DNA from: Ephydatia muelleri
Lineage: Eukaryota > Porifera > Demospongiae > Spongillida > Spongillidae
DNA: 64,000 bases
Assembly (NCBI GenBank): GCA_013339895.1
Contig: JABACO010000002.1
Coordinates: forward strand, 2,715,557-2,779,556
Reading direction: 5' to 3'
The notes beneath the pieces are model-generated. The model saw only the letters and a list, made by a program, of their open reading frames with translations, made no database searches and was not told where the DNA came from. The number at the start of each line of letters is the position of its first letter. Position 1 is the stretch's first letter. This document shows positions 1-11,606 of this stretch, in pieces. The translations under genes were made by a program, and so were the position numbers.

Positions 1-238
1 GCTCAAAGGAGACGAGGTTACCTTGGATACGTTGACTGAACACTGCTGCTGACTCCTCGGTTTCATCAGCCGTAATAGTTCCATTCTGGGTAACTTGAAC
101 GAAAAGACCAGAATGCTGGTTGAAGAGACTACATAGCAAAGTCACTGGGGCACTGTTACTACTGCAACAAAGATGGGTCATGATCACAAGCAGTAGAAAG
201 GCAGCTCTTCTGTGAATGTTCATTTTGTGGGTCGGCAT
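1..238 (-). CDS. FGF-like secreted protein, copy 1 (partial, cut by window start)
   Basis: This is the 5' part of a second copy of the FGF-like gene found whole at 23,117-23,668. It reads leftwards from ATG at 238 and is cut by the window start after about 79 codons. The signal peptide and first beta-trefoil strands are present. The nucleotide match to the other copy is almost complete. The differences I can see are single substitutions, including Glu to Gln in the FSERIQ stretch and Arg to Ser after the first conserved Cys. No stop or frameshift is visible, so it may be functional. The duplication continues upstream through the promoter (to about 552) and resumes at about 5,298, past an inserted transposon. 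That this is a recent paralog, or a misassembled allele, is inference. Confidence 0.6.
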   Translation of the reverse strand, partial: MPTHKMNIHRRAAFLLLVIMTHLCCSSNSAPVTLLCSLFNQHSGLFVQVTQNGTITADETEESAAVFSQRIQGNLVSFE

Positions 239-306
239 AGAGTTCTTTTATCCCGATGAAGTGGATTTCTGGGCTCCGGCGAATGCTGATGGCAATGGCG
301 ATTCAG

Positions 307-318
307 TGCTTTATACTC
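307..318 (-). promoter_or_regulatory. TATA-like core promoter of FGF-like copy 1
   Basis: On the minus strand GAGTATAAAG lies about 70 bases upstream of the ATG at 238. The same spacing and context occur in the second copy (GAGTATAAATA near 23,738-23,748). Conservation between the two copies supports it, but no transcript evidence exists here. Confidence 0.4.
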
Positions 319-552
319 CAAAGCTGAAAGCTGCCCATTAATCAATTACAATCAACTATAAAATTCCAAAGCTTTGACTTCTGGGAATTCATGAATGCTC
401 AGTAGCGCCTATGTGCGTAATAGGTGTGCATGTGGCTTCCGTTTTTAGATCACAGTCATTATTAACAAACATTCCTGACACTTAATTGCATCGGAATGTA
501 GTCGAAAGGAAGAGCAGTGAATACATGTCGCTATGTGGTTTGCACATATATA

Positions 553-660
553 TGTTCCGTACGGATGCCCAGCAATTGACCGGTTATGTAACAGAACAAC
601 CGGATACACAACCAGACGACCGGTTGTGTAGCCTGAGGTGACTTGCGCATGCTCTAACAA
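553..660 (+). repeat. 5' terminal region with CCGGTT palindromic motifs
   Basis: The element end carries spaced CCGGTT/AACCGG half-sites. Related ends at 30,969-31,107, 50,640-50,825 (inverted) and 39,000-39,071 (inverted, subfamily) keep the half-sites while the bases between them change. This pattern suits transposase-binding sites, but that role is inferred. Confidence 0.6.
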
Positions 661-1238
661 GGTGTCACATTCCACGTGTTACACGCCCGATGGATGCGTT
701 CGAAGAATACCTTGTTGCTGCATTTCCAAAATACCCTAAGAGAACAAGTAGTGCCGTAATTCACCAATAGTTCGGAGAACGGGATCATCAGCTTTTTATA
801 TCCTCTATGTATTGAGGATAGAAACTTTCGCCATCTTATTAAAAGAAGTGGATTTCAACTTCTAGACTTGCCTGAAGCTGGAATAAGGAGATGCATTGGT
901 TTTCCAAATCAAGGGGGAAAGGAAGGTAATTTGTTTTGTGTTAGTATTCATTTTGCTGTAGTTGATTACTGTTTGTGGTATATAGAACGTTAATGACCGC
1001 ACGATCATCAAAGGCTACAGAAGGGTCGCTATAGTGGAGGAATTCTACCACATTTAGAAACAGATCCTTGATAAAGATTGTCTACATGCTGGTTCAAGGA
1101 AAACTTATGCTAGGGTAAGTATGCATATGGTGGATGTGTGTATCACTTCTTATACACTGTAGGTCCAGTCATTATACTCCTACATACCAAGAGTTGTGGT
1201 TGAAAAGTATATGTAAGCTTGTGTGTTCAACATGCAGC

Positions 1239-1814
1239 TTAACTCTTTGAACGCCATTGTGCGTACATGCATGCCTGCACACACAACCGTTACACCATTC
1301 ATGCACGAGTTAGGTATTGCGTGCAAAAATGTGTTGATCAGTCACAACTCAATGATGCATGCATATGCTTGCTGCACTAGTAACCTTATAAGTCTGTTCA
1401 ATGTAATTATGTTTCTTCCCACACTGGCTAAAGAACCCCATTATTCAGATGACCTCACTTGAATTCACAAATGCATCACTTCAATACACCAAGAACAAGA
1501 ATGCGTAGCCCAGATCAGTGTAGTATATCATGCCTGTTCACTCCCCCCTTTTGCATGTTTGCATTATGGGTTGTTGCAACAATAGGCCAGTGAGTTATAA
1601 TGGACACTCAAAATGTGCTTACAACCGGGACCACATATGTTCAAACATTTGTATGACTATGGGGTTACATCCATGCCAGTAATGCACTTGCATGCATATT
1701 GAAAGTGATTTTGATCAACACAATACAATACACAGCACTGCATGAATGGTGAGGCAGATAATTCTCATTTTGTGAAAATGCATGTTTATATGCACTTGGC
1801 GTTCAAAGAGTTAA
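1239..1814. mobile_element. piggyBac-type MITE with TTAA target duplication
   Basis: A 568-bp element (1,243-1,810) has 13-bp perfect inverted ends, CTCTTTGAACGCC and GGCGTTCAAAGAG, each flanked by TTAA. Removing the element and one TTAA restores host codons reading CSLRKPQ, which match the CSLRVPQ exon of the relative at 38.3-38.4 kb. TTAA duplication and this end sequence are hallmarks of piggyBac elements. No transposase is present. Confidence 0.85.
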
Positions 1815-1934
1815 GGAAACCACAGCACACCAAAGCCCCTTTAGGACCAATCATAGCAGATGGGCTATTTTCTCGCATCCAGAACAAAACACTACATGAA
1901 TAAAATATGTATTCATATCTCTACAGCGATCTGA

Positions 1935-2324
1935 TTGATACGAGGCATATGCCACATAATGGATGCCTGGATATTAGACATCATGGATCATTGGACAAAG
2001 TTTAATTTTGCATTTCCTCTTGTGAAAATGAAGTCAAATCATGTGGTTAAAGTATTGCACAACTACATGTATGTTTTCCCAGTGTTTGGTTTGCCTGGTA
2101 TCATTCACAGTGATAATGGCAAAGAATTTGTAAACAAAGATGTAGTTTCTACATGGCCAGGTGATGTGCAGTTAATCAGTGGTCGTCAACGACATCCCCA
2201 ATCCCAAGGATTAGCTGAGCAGGCACACTACACACTTGAGAGAATGATCAGTGCCAAAGTTGCTGAATGTTGTGATCAATGCCCACCATGGTCTCAATGG
2301 TTTCCACATATTGTGTGTAAGTGA
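1935..2324 (+). CDS. Integrase core exon of copy A
   Basis: A 129-residue open segment with retroviral-type integrase motifs: MDHWTKFNFAFPLV near the first strand, IHSDNGKEFVN with the second catalytic Asp, and HPQSQGLAEQ with the catalytic Glu. The first Asp is expected in the DLIDTRH stretch just before 1,935, where the frame is disturbed. It ends at a GT splice-like site (GTAAGTGAT). A matching but more damaged exon lies at 36,040-36,425 in copy D. Known role of the family: cutting and joining element ends to target DNA in the nucleus. Confidence 0.7.
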   Translation: MIRGICHIMDAWILDIMDHWTKFNFAFPLVKMKSNHVVKVLHNYMYVFPVFGLPGIIHSDNGKEFVNKDVVSTWPGDVQLISGRQRHPQSQGLAEQAHYTLERMISAKVAECCDQCPPWSQWFPHIVCK

Positions 2325-2559
2325 TCCAATGTTTTTCTGTGCTCTAAATGTTACGATGTTTTTTATCTGTCTATGCAGATACAATGAACACTCAGGTTCA
2401 TGACACCACCAAGCAACCCCCGTATTTTATTTGGCCAACCTCTGATGGCAACTGTGGTTCCAGATGTCAACTTTCGAGGACAGCTTGATGAAGATGTTTT
2501 GAAGCCCTTGTGGCAGAGAATTTCAGAAGAAGTGACAAAATACGATGAAGAGGATGATG

Positions 2560-3760
2560 AGGGAAAAGAAGAGGAGTGTGTGGAGAAACAAGAAGCAGAA
2601 ATGATGAACAGAAAAGGAATGATGGAGGTGGAAAAAAAAAAAAAAAAAGGAGAGGATGAGAAGGAGGAAAAAACGAATGAGAATGATGAAAAAGAAGAGG
2701 AGGATGATGAAAAAGAGAGGAGGATAGGTAAAAATGAAGAGGAGGATTAGGAAAAAGAAGAGAGGATGATGAAAAGAAGAGGAGGATGAGAAAAAGAAGA
2801 GGAGGATGAGGACAAAAGACCCGAGGAGAGAGGAAAAGAAGATGGAGAGGAATCAGGAAAAGAGAGGAGGATGAGGAAAAGCACCGAGAGAGGATGAGGC
2901 CCACGACGAAGTAAAAGCAGATGCGCCGAATGAGGAGAGGAGGCTGAGGAAAAAGAAGAGGAGGATGAGGCCAAAGAAGAGGAGGATGAGGAAAAAAAGA
3001 AGAGGAGGATGAGGAAAAAGAAGAGGAGGATGAGGAAAAAGAAGAGGAGGATGAGGAAAAAGAAGAGGAGGATGAGGAAAAAGAAGAGGAGGATGAGGAA
3101 AAAGAAGAGGAGGATGAGGAAAAAGAAGAGGAGGATGAGGAAAAAGAAGAGGAGGATGAGGAAAAAGAAGAGGAGGATGAGGAAAAAAAGAAGAGGAGGA
3201 TGAGGAAAAAGAAGAGGAGGATGAGGAAAAAGAAGAGGAGGATGAGGAAAAAGAAGAGGAGGATGAGGAAAAAGAAGAGGAGGATGAGGAAAAAGAAGAG
3301 GAGGATGAAGAGGAGGATGAGGAAAAAGAAGAGGAGGATGAAGAGGAGGATGAGGAAAAAGAAGAGGAGGATGAAGAGGAGGATGAGGAAAAAGAAGAGG
3401 AGGATGAGGAAATAGAAGGAGGAGGAAGGAAAAAGAAGAGGAGGATGAGGAAAAAGAAGAGGAGGATGAGAAAAAATAAGAGGAGGATGAGGATAAAGAA
3501 GAGGAGGATGAGGAAAAAGAAGAGGAGGATGAGGAAAAAGAAGAGGAGGATGAGGAAAAAGAAGAGGAGGATGAGGAAAAAGAAGAGGAGGATGAGGAAA
3601 AAGAAGAGGAGGATGAGGAAAAAGAAGAGGAGGATGAGGAAATAGAAGAGGAGGATGAAGAAAAAGAAGAGGAGGATGAGGAAAAAGAAGAGGAGAATGA
3701 GGAAAAAGAAGAGGAGGATGAGGAAAAAGAAGAGGAGGATGAGAAAATAGCAAAGGACAG
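2560..3760 (+). repeat. 21-bp purine-rich minisatellite in the acidic linker
   Basis: From about 2,740 the unit GAGGATGAGGAAAAAGAAGAG repeats roughly 45 times with small changes. It is coding in one frame (EEDEEKE). The strand asymmetry leaves long open frames on both strands (Ser/Phe/Leu-rich on the minus, Arg/Lys-rich in another plus frame), which I treat as artefacts. Copy D has a shorter, unexpanded version at 36,640-36,870, so the expansion is specific to copy A. Confidence 0.85.
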
Positions 3761-5297
3761 TGAAGATGTAAACAAGGATTGATGAGAAAGATGATGAGGA
3801 CAATGTAGTGGAAAAGGAAATGGAAGGGAACTTATGCTCTTGCAAGTGAGTTAGAAGGCAATATTGAGGAGAGTTGCAAAACCTCATCTGCAAGCGCTCT
3901 TCTAGTCTACCAGTACTCGCTGATTCAAAAAAAATGTGATGGTCATGAAAGTGATCATGATGAGAATGGTAACAATAATGTACATGTAAGTGCCTCAATA
4001 TATGTTTTAACCTAATTAATCTTTCTGGTTCCTTTCCATTTATAGGTGGCTTTATTAAAATCCAATTCAAGGGTTTTGGCTACTACTGGGAAGCACTTGC
4101 TTTTCACCAGATTGCAAATGCTAATAGGATAATGTTAAGCACAACGTTAAAGAGTTTCATGTGAGAGATTGTGTTACTGGGAGAATTCCTTGCATTGATT
4201 GGGCTTCCACTGACCCAAATAAACTGCCATGCATAATTGTACAGGTGATTGGAACAGCACGTGCAATGTATCGCTTGTGGTGCAAGTCAGGAGTGTTGAA
4301 TAAATGCTATTCTGCTTGTGATCTGGAATTTTTTGAAGGGAATTTCTGTGTATCTGTGACAGGATGGGAAAGTTGGACTCGTGTGGCACTTCGAGCAGCT
4401 TCAAAAGAAAGTAACCATGGAGTGCATTTTCAAAGAACAGGTGCAAGTGCACAGCAGGCTGCAGCACACAACGGTGCCCTTGCAAGAAGAATAAAATTGA
4501 ATGCCCCTCACACTGTCATAAAGGAGATATTTGCAAAAACAAGAATTATACACCTGTATCAGCTATGAAATCATCAACACCCCTAATTGCAACAAAACTC
4601 CATTCTTTGATACTCAAGCATCATTATCATGTGCATGCAAAACAAGATGCAACAGTGCTAAGTACTGCTGATGCTAAAAGAAAAATCGTACTGCTCTGAT
4701 AGTTGTCACCCAGGACATTCTTGCACTAATGGAGATCACACAAAACCCTTGTGCAAGATCGATTTAGCAGCAGAATTGAGTGAAGATGATGAACAAACCT
4801 GGCTTACTGTTAAACTGACAATGTATATACAACAAGGCAATACTTGCATCTCCAAAAAGCTGGCTAGATGATCTTATAATAACCAATGTACAATACATGC
4901 TTAAGCAGCAGCACCCATTCATAGATGGCTTTCAACCACCTGCACTTAGCCAGGATTTGTCAAAGATTCCACCACTGGAGCAGATCGTAAATGTGAATAA
5001 AATCTCTATCCACTGTTGGTTGCCAAAAAGCATGCATCAAAATCTTTTACTGCAATGGAGGTATAAAGAGCTTCCCAAGTCTACCCTGAAGCTTATAAGT
5101 GCCCTACTTCAAACACAAGGAAACCAATTTTCTGTTGAGTTTGTAGATGTTCAAATGCAGGAAGGATCACATGACTGTGGATTATTTGCTCTGGCGCGTA
5201 TATCACTTCCATTTGTAATGGACAAGATCCAGCAGGAGTATTGTATACACAGAATGCAATGAGGAAGCATATTTTGAACAGTAATGATGTTATTTTG

Positions 5298-5570
5298 GTG
5301 TACTGTACCTGCAGAGAGGCTTATATCGTTCGAATAATAGATTACCGGTAAATCATTTTAGAGTGCTGTGACGGACGGATACTCATGAGTCCCTAATTCT
5401 CTCTATTCTTCCTACACCTCTAGCCCATTTAAGTCAGCCCATTTTTGTAGTCTGAGGAAGTGCCAGGTTTCTCGACAACACTGATTGTCTCGTTGGTATC
5501 AACTGATTGTCCCGTTCGGTTGATCGAAGATACGAGTCGTTATTTTAATATGTCAACCAGTGCTTTTGAT
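5298..5570. repeat. Right part of the duplicated FGF-like locus
   Basis: This matches 23,985-24,572 (GCAGAGAGGCTTATATCG; GTCTGAGGAAGTGCCAG; GTTGATCGAAGATACGA), continuing the duplication of 1-552. The other copy carries about 290 extra bases in the middle. Confidence 0.75.
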
Positions 5571-7690
5571 GAACTCGGCACTTGATGGGTTCTCGTGGGT
5601 CCTGCCTCTTTGGCGCTGCTGCCCAAAAAGGTTTTCTAGAGGGTCTTGACAGATCCTGTTATTTAGAGACAGTGACACACCAGGAATCTTGCACCAGTTC
5701 TACAAATAATGTCACTGTTGATAAACCACTGCATTAAATGATGTAATTAAATGATGAAAGTCATACTTGTAAGTTTTAGACCCTCCCTGGTTTCATGGCT
5801 GAGCAGCATCATGTTCCTTTCAGACTTCGTAAACCCCTACCTTTCATTCACACTGTTCTCCCACTCATCAAGATATGGCAAGAACATGTCAGTCAATCAC
5901 TAAAAGATTTGTATTCATGTCACGAATTGCTTTCATCGGTAACGTTGGTATTCTCTCTTTTATCAGCATGTACCTTTAGCTTCCAGTCATTTCCTAATTT
6001 GTGTGGAGACCTATTAAATGGATTTCTGGACAACATTCCTGCAGATCCACTTGACCCATTCAGGCAATCAAAGAAATTGTCAAACATTTCTGCAAAGCGA
6101 GCAGTTTGTTTTGCCGTGGTTCCCACAGTCAACATCAGAGCTTTTCCCACAGAGTTGCTAAGAACCTACTAAACAATGTCCATGAACATGTAATAAGCTC
6201 ACATCTTTGAGTAGCTGGCATGGTCAAATGGAGGTGTTCATACTTCAGTTTAGGTATTAGTGCTAAACCTGTGTCATCAGCCTGGCCCTATTCTTAATGT
6301 ACAGCTCATTAAGATGCTTCCAAACTAGAACTCCATCTCAGGTGTGTTAAGACTGACTACACTTGAAATGTTTAAATGGCTGCCAAATGAAGCGTTTATT
6401 CTTACACGGACGTTACCACTCGTTTCATAATGCTCAATACATTTTTTATTAATAACAGTTTTTTTAACTGTATGATTATATAATGTCGTTTCTATGGTAA
6501 CGATTACGCGCGGCGAAATAATTGAATTGAATGTTAGAATTGAAACCCGGATGGCTAAAATATCATGTTTCTGCAGTTCTTCTAATTCAAGAATAACCAT
6601 ACTTAATCACTATAGTAGGCAATTTGATCCGTATTTTGAAATGCTTAGAGCGCTTGCAGGCAAACATTGAAACAGCGAAAAATTAACAAATTGTATACAA
6701 CTTCCGCTACAAAGTTAAGTTTCATTTTTCCTACTGGCATTAGTTACACCAGTAGCAAGTAGATACTATAAGACGTTTTTAGTCCATTGAAACGAGATTT
6801 AGCCGCCCGGGTTTTGCAAAAACGTTAAGAAACGCCCCCCCTATTACGGAGCGCAATGCAATAAACGGTGATGGTTGCTATGACAACTATCAATTACATT
6901 AATTTGCGGGATCATTGTACAAACGTTTGGTACAAACAACCATAGCTATAACAACCATCCTTCAGGAAATGCGGCACCTTGTAGTGGTTAAAATTGCTGA
7001 TATTGCTAATTCCAAATACAGGTTTAGCTAGTCTTAAAATTCTTTTGCACTAGTGTACGTTACTGAGAAGCATACATGCTTTGCAGTCCTGACAACAAAA
7101 GATATTGCACTTACCCGTAGCTTTCGAATTGATTTGCCCAGCAATCCAGACCGTCTTCATCAAGTGAGGAGGGTCTGATATAAAGAAGTGAAATCTTAGT
7201 GCCATCATGGGCATAAGGGTTTACAACCTTGTACACGGGCATCTTGGACCCCACATCATGCCACTAGCTCACTCCTTCATTTATCAACCCATGATATTTT
7301 ATCTACATGTGTCGCATCAAGACACACTCATGTATTGTTAATTGTCATTGTATTAATTAAATGCATACATAAGACAAATGGAATACATGACTTTATCACA
7401 TCCCTGGACAACCCAGCAACCAGCATGATCGGTGATAAGGAGACATAACTGATTTTTAAACGCTGCATGACCACCTGATACCCCCCCCCCCTACCACACT
7501 CTTAGCTGCTGAATGTGAGAATACATGCATCTGTGTGTGTGGGTGGGGGTGGGGGGGGGGGGCTGGGTCCATAGGGAGCTTGCACCCCCTTGCCTGGTTT
7601 CCCGGCACTGCACTTGACATAGCAGTGTAACCACATTTTGGTTGAATTTATAAATACAGAGGCCCAGGTAATCTTTTTGGACTTGTATAA

Positions 7691-7722
<32 letters not shown>

Positions 7723-8770
7723 ACACACACACACATACAAACACAAACAATCAACATGTACTGCTACACTTGTAGCAAAACATAGCAGTGTCAAATTACA
7801 TGTATATGGTTGACACATTCAAGTGTAAGGTTTATGTCCCTTTGAACGTTCTATTGTTTGTGCCACATGTGTGTGTGTATGTGTGTGTGCAAGTGTACTA
7901 TGCACATGTTGCATATCAGAATATGCAATAAGCTGTTTGACAGTCACATGTTCAGGCACATGCATATGAGTGTGCATGTGAGCCAGCTGTTCGTGCGGCA
8001 CCCTTATGAGCTGTCAGAAGTAACCAAAGTCATTTACGTGAGTCACATGTACATAAGACATATCCGAGAGGGCAAGGCATAAAGAATTAAGTAAACTAGA
8101 TAGTAATCCAATACAATGCATGTGCATATTGCGAGTGTATAAGTGCATGGTTGCATAATATAGTGCTCAAGAATAGTACACGCCATTTACATGTGCATGA
8201 ACCAGCCATGCGTATTATTTACACACTTTCACCCTCCCCCCATATAGGTTGAAGCCATAGGTGTGTTATACATGCATGCACATACATACGCGTACATGTA
8301 TACACACATTATGCACATTAACGCATACACATAAGGCGCATTGCCATACAATTTAATTTTGAATAACAATCCAATGGAGACAAGGTCATCAAGTACTCAG
8401 TTTGTACTTCAATTGCAGTGTTTACCAATCTAAGAAGAGGACACACATATTACAACATCAGTTTTGCACCCTTCAACAATGCTGCTTTGTGCACTTAAGT
8501 GTTTAATCTGCTCATCCAACCCCATTTGAGCTGCACTAACTATCGTATGTGTTACACTCACATAGCTGACTTAGGGCAAACCCTCCCCACCAGGTTGTTG
8601 AGGAACGTGCGGAGGAACTGCTAGGGCGGGGTAATGGCATTAGGACCATCCCCCCTGCCTAACGTGAACCACGTCGTTTGAAAGACCCAGTGGGAGGGGT
8701 GGGGCTTAATGTGGGTGTATCACTAACCATGTTATGGACTTAGGCAGACAGGACAGGCCGGGGTGATGTT
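5571..8770. other. No gene supported; short-repeat-rich spacer
   Basis: I recognise no protein here; short open frames (for example 5,795-6,172 and 6,325-6,600) show no family motif. It holds a C run near 7,483-7,491, a G run near 7,550-7,562, a CA microsatellite at 7,690-7,745 and TG-rich DNA around 7,866-7,895. Confidence 0.5.
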
Positions 8771-8774
8771 AATT

Positions 8775-8840
8775 AGTACAAGAGGTCCAGGCTACAACAC
8801 TATTAATACAAGATTATCTGAACCTGCGGCAGCAGGTTCA
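8775..8840 (+). repeat. Single 30-bp unit plus 9-bp hairpin upstream of the Helitron
   Basis: One copy of the unit AAGAGGTCCAGGCTACAACACTATT lies at about 8,780-8,804; the same unit is tandemly repeated eight times at 21,661-21,900. It is followed by the stem TGAACCTGC / GCAGGTTCA (8,819-8,827 and 8,832-8,840) with a 4-base loop. A hairpin next to a Helitron may mark its end, but I cannot fix the boundary. Confidence 0.5.
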
Positions 8841-9353
8841 ATATAGGATTGATTGAAGATTGGAAATCAAAAAACTTCACTCGCGTCTGGAGGGACAACG
8901 GAGAAACGGATCGCTTATCTTATTGTCGCGATGAAACGAGAACTCAAAGATCTAAAGTTCTACGTTTGTTCCGTGTCATAAACAGTTTTCTTTTAGAGAA
9001 ACAAACGAATTCAATTTTCTCGTGCCCAGTTCTAAAAATCTTGGTCGTCGTCATCGTCGTCTAAGGTATAACACTAGCACGAAAGGTTTTGAAGAACGGC
9101 AATAGCACCAATCGCTTCGGAATTCACCTGCACGGTGCCCCTTAAGGTCTTATAGACACCTAGAAAGAAAATACAGCGTAAAGTCCTCAAGCGGGAGCAA
9201 GTTTTATATAGGAATTGGTATGAAGTTATTTGCAGAAGTTAATTTGGTTTATTATTTTATATACAGCATGCAGTACAAATACTCCAACCTGCACGAAATT
9301 TATTAGGTGTTCCTATCGCAGGTTTTAATCGATACTTTGGCTAGAGAAGTTAA

Positions 9354-11606
9354 ATGCCTTCGCGTAATCGAAAGAAGAGATCTAAGCAATGAGCGGAATA
9401 CCTTCAAAAGCGAGACGATATTTTATCACAAGAAAACAAGGCTAAAGCCCGAGCGCGCTACAAGGCCGATCCCGAAAAGAAGAAGGCCTCTGCACGCGAC
9501 AGCTACAACGCAAATATTGAATATCTAAGCAATCTGCTAAAAGAGGACCTCGAGGAGAACCGTGCTGCTAAAAGGCAGCGATATCAAGAGGACGTCGAGG
9601 AGAACCGCGCTGCTAAAAGACAGCGATATCAAGAGGACGTCGAGGAGAACCGCGCTGCTAAAAGGCAGCGATATCAAGAGGACGTCGAGGAGAACCGGCT
9701 GCTAAAAGGCAGCGATATCAAGAGGACGTCGAGGAGAACCGCGCTGCTAAAAGGCAGACAATTCAGCTGCCATTAAGGCATCTGAAAGGAATCGGTATTG
9801 GAATGACCCCGCTTTCCGATTGCTGCCGAGAGGAAGCGGTATCGCAGGGGTCACCGAACTACTACTACCACCCAAAGGCATGTTGTATTTCACTAGCATT
9901 AAAAAGCTATAGGAAGATGTGCATGCATGCAGCATGTGCACAGCACGCATGTAAGGGATCTGCACAAAACCATTCACTTCACATGTAAAGCATGCATGGT
10001 GACCCAACTGTTGTGGACTGTCCTTGTGACCTGTCTATTGAATATTGGGGTGTCATCCTTCTACAAAAAGGCTTCCTTATCTGATGTACAACGGCAGCCC
10101 GCCTGCAACTGTGTATGAATTTAATTGCATTTGCTAGGGTTGAGCACTTAAAATTACTGCAACCATATCCTTTTCCCATATAGCTACTCCTTGTATGAAC
10201 CCATATCTCATGCACTAATGGAGTATAATGGTGGTCTTGAAAAAGCTATTCTTAGGGATAGTGAGCTTCTAAGTGAAGTAAATGATGCCTTTTGGTAATT
10301 CTCATCCATTGCTAGCCCAAAAGGTTGTTACAAGATCTGCCTGTGCAGCAGTAAGTAAGATTGGTGCAGCTGTATTGGTTTCTAATGCACTGAGTGTACG
10401 AAGAGCAAAACTATCCAGGAAGTTAATGCTTTGAAATTACAAGAAAATGATATTTCAGTTGGGCATGGGTATCATACTGCTGGCTCTGAACCTTACTTTT
10501 TTTTAATTATTTTGTACACTTACACAAAACGACTTGAGGCCATTCCAGTAGACCTCAATGGTAAGTGTGTAGTGGCAGAGGAGATAGGGGACAGAGATAA
10601 GGATACCATGCGCCCCTTGAAATGGAAATGTACAAATGAGTGTCGCAAGCTCACTAGTGAAGAAGTAGCATTAGTGGTGAGAACAAAGTCACTGTTCCAA
10701 ATGTCCATTGAAGACCTTCGAGCTGGGCTTGATGGTCTTGATTGATCCAAAAGAGGTTCTTGCATGGATCAAAAGAGGTTCTTGCATGGATCCAAGAACG
10801 CATTACATGCAAAATCCCTGATGCTTCCCTCAACCCTGAACTCCACGCATTGGTCACTAAATATCAAATTCATAAATGTACCAACTATTTCAAAAGCAGG
10901 CAAAAGCTAAAAAGTGGTTTAAATACTAAATGCAGATTTAGTTTTCCACGTGACGTGACTGAGCATGCAGTGCTAAACCCAGTTGAGGAATGTCTCAAGT
11001 CGAGGAAAAAAATGTTATCTCCTTCCTCGTACTGCACAGGAATGTAGAGTCAATGATTACAATTCACTACAGCTTCTGCTGTGGCAGGCCAATATGGACA
11101 TACAGTTTACTGCTGAATCTTCATTAACCCTAGCTCATTATGTAACAGGGTACGTAACCAAAGCAGAGAAGAGTAACATGCAGGAATTGTGGCAAGAGGT
11201 CAATTCAAACAGCAGTATATACAGCAAGCGTTGGTCTATTGGTGTTTGGAGCTTACATTCCAGAGAGTGTGGCCTCTATGAAGCCAGCAACCTCTTGCTT
11301 GGAGACCACCTCACCGAGAAATCAGTGACTGTGAAATGGGTCAGTGCTGCAATGCCTCAAACTCGAAAGCGCAGGCTAAAGAGCCATAAAAAGCTTATTG
11401 AAGTTGAAAAGCTTGATCCCAGTTCCACAGATATTTTAGAGGGGAGCATGGTAGACATACTTTACCCTGCTAGGCCAAACGATTTGGATAATGTGTGTCT
11501 GTATGATTTTGTACAGTGGTACGAGTATCGTGGAGCTAGCAGTGATAGCACTAGGGTTTACCAGAAGTTAAAAAAAGCCTCTTCTTCCAAATCACAAGCT
11601 GTTTGA
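9354..11606 (+). pseudogene. Helitron protein, N-terminal and Cys/His region, Rep domain deleted
   Basis: It starts at ATG 9,354, with an early TGA near 9,390. Four copies of a 45-bp repeat encoding a Glu/Arg-rich QRYQ unit lie at about 9,540-9,755, the last with a frameshift. Later segments read KWKCTNECRKLTSEEVALV (about 10,620), then directly EVLAWIQERITCKIPD and HALVTKYQIHKCTNYF...CRFSFPR (10,755-10,950), the Cys/His segment that in intact relatives follows the Rep nuclease. The RGSPHxH-type Rep catalytic motif expected between these is absent. At the junction (10,742-10,795) a 25-base stretch is duplicated. The region then runs VTGYVTKAEKSNMQE to PARPNDLDNVCLYDF (11,130-11,510). Several frame changes are needed. 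Confidence 0.7.

Larger units (their letters stand above)
690..5262 (+). pseudogene. Integrase-Ulp1 polyprotein gene of copy A, broken
   Basis: A split gene like the KRBA2-like integrases. Recognisable exons are: N-terminal MDAFEEY exon from 690; an exon near 983-1,112 (NDRTIIKGYRRVAIVEEFY); an exon from about 1,162 (VQSLYSYIPRVVVEKY); integrase core 1,935-2,324 (DHW, HSDNGKEF, HPQSQGLAEQ, matching a D-D-E fold); acidic linker 2,400-3,780; a GDCVTVRIPRID-type domain about 4,161-4,568; Cys-rich piece near 4,630; Ulp1 tail 4,897-5,262 with Q..DCGLFALA. Damage: in-frame TAG at about 768, frameshifts in exon 1 and in the Ulp1 His/Asp region, and the MITE in the third exon. The Ulp1 Cys survives; no PHD finger follows. 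Introns are inferred by comparison with copies D and E. Confidence 0.7.
553..5297 (+). mobile_element. Ginger/KRBA2-like integrase transposon, copy A, inserted next to FGF-like copy 1
   Basis: The left end starts TGTTCCGTACGGATG, followed by palindromic ACCGGTT...AACCGGT motifs. The same end occurs at 30,969 and, inverted, at 50,825. Both limits are set by comparison with the duplicated locus at 23.4-24.6 kb: the match breaks after about 552 and resumes at GTGTACTG near 5,298. The body encodes an N-terminal domain, an integrase core, an acidic linker, a Cys-rich region and the end of a Ulp1 protease. I see no inverted copy of the left end at the right boundary and no clean target duplication, so the 3' end (where relatives have a PHD finger) is probably truncated. 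The element is itself interrupted by a piggyBac-type MITE at 1,243-1,810. Confidence 0.75.

Noticed and set aside
2467..4070. Large minus-strand Ser/Phe/Leu-rich open frames
   Set aside because: They are the antisense of the 21-bp GAGGATGAGGAAAAAGAAGAG repeat, which lacks stops in all frames; no domain or start context.
7490..8082. Cys/Val/His-rich short frames
   Set aside because: CA/TG microsatellite translation.
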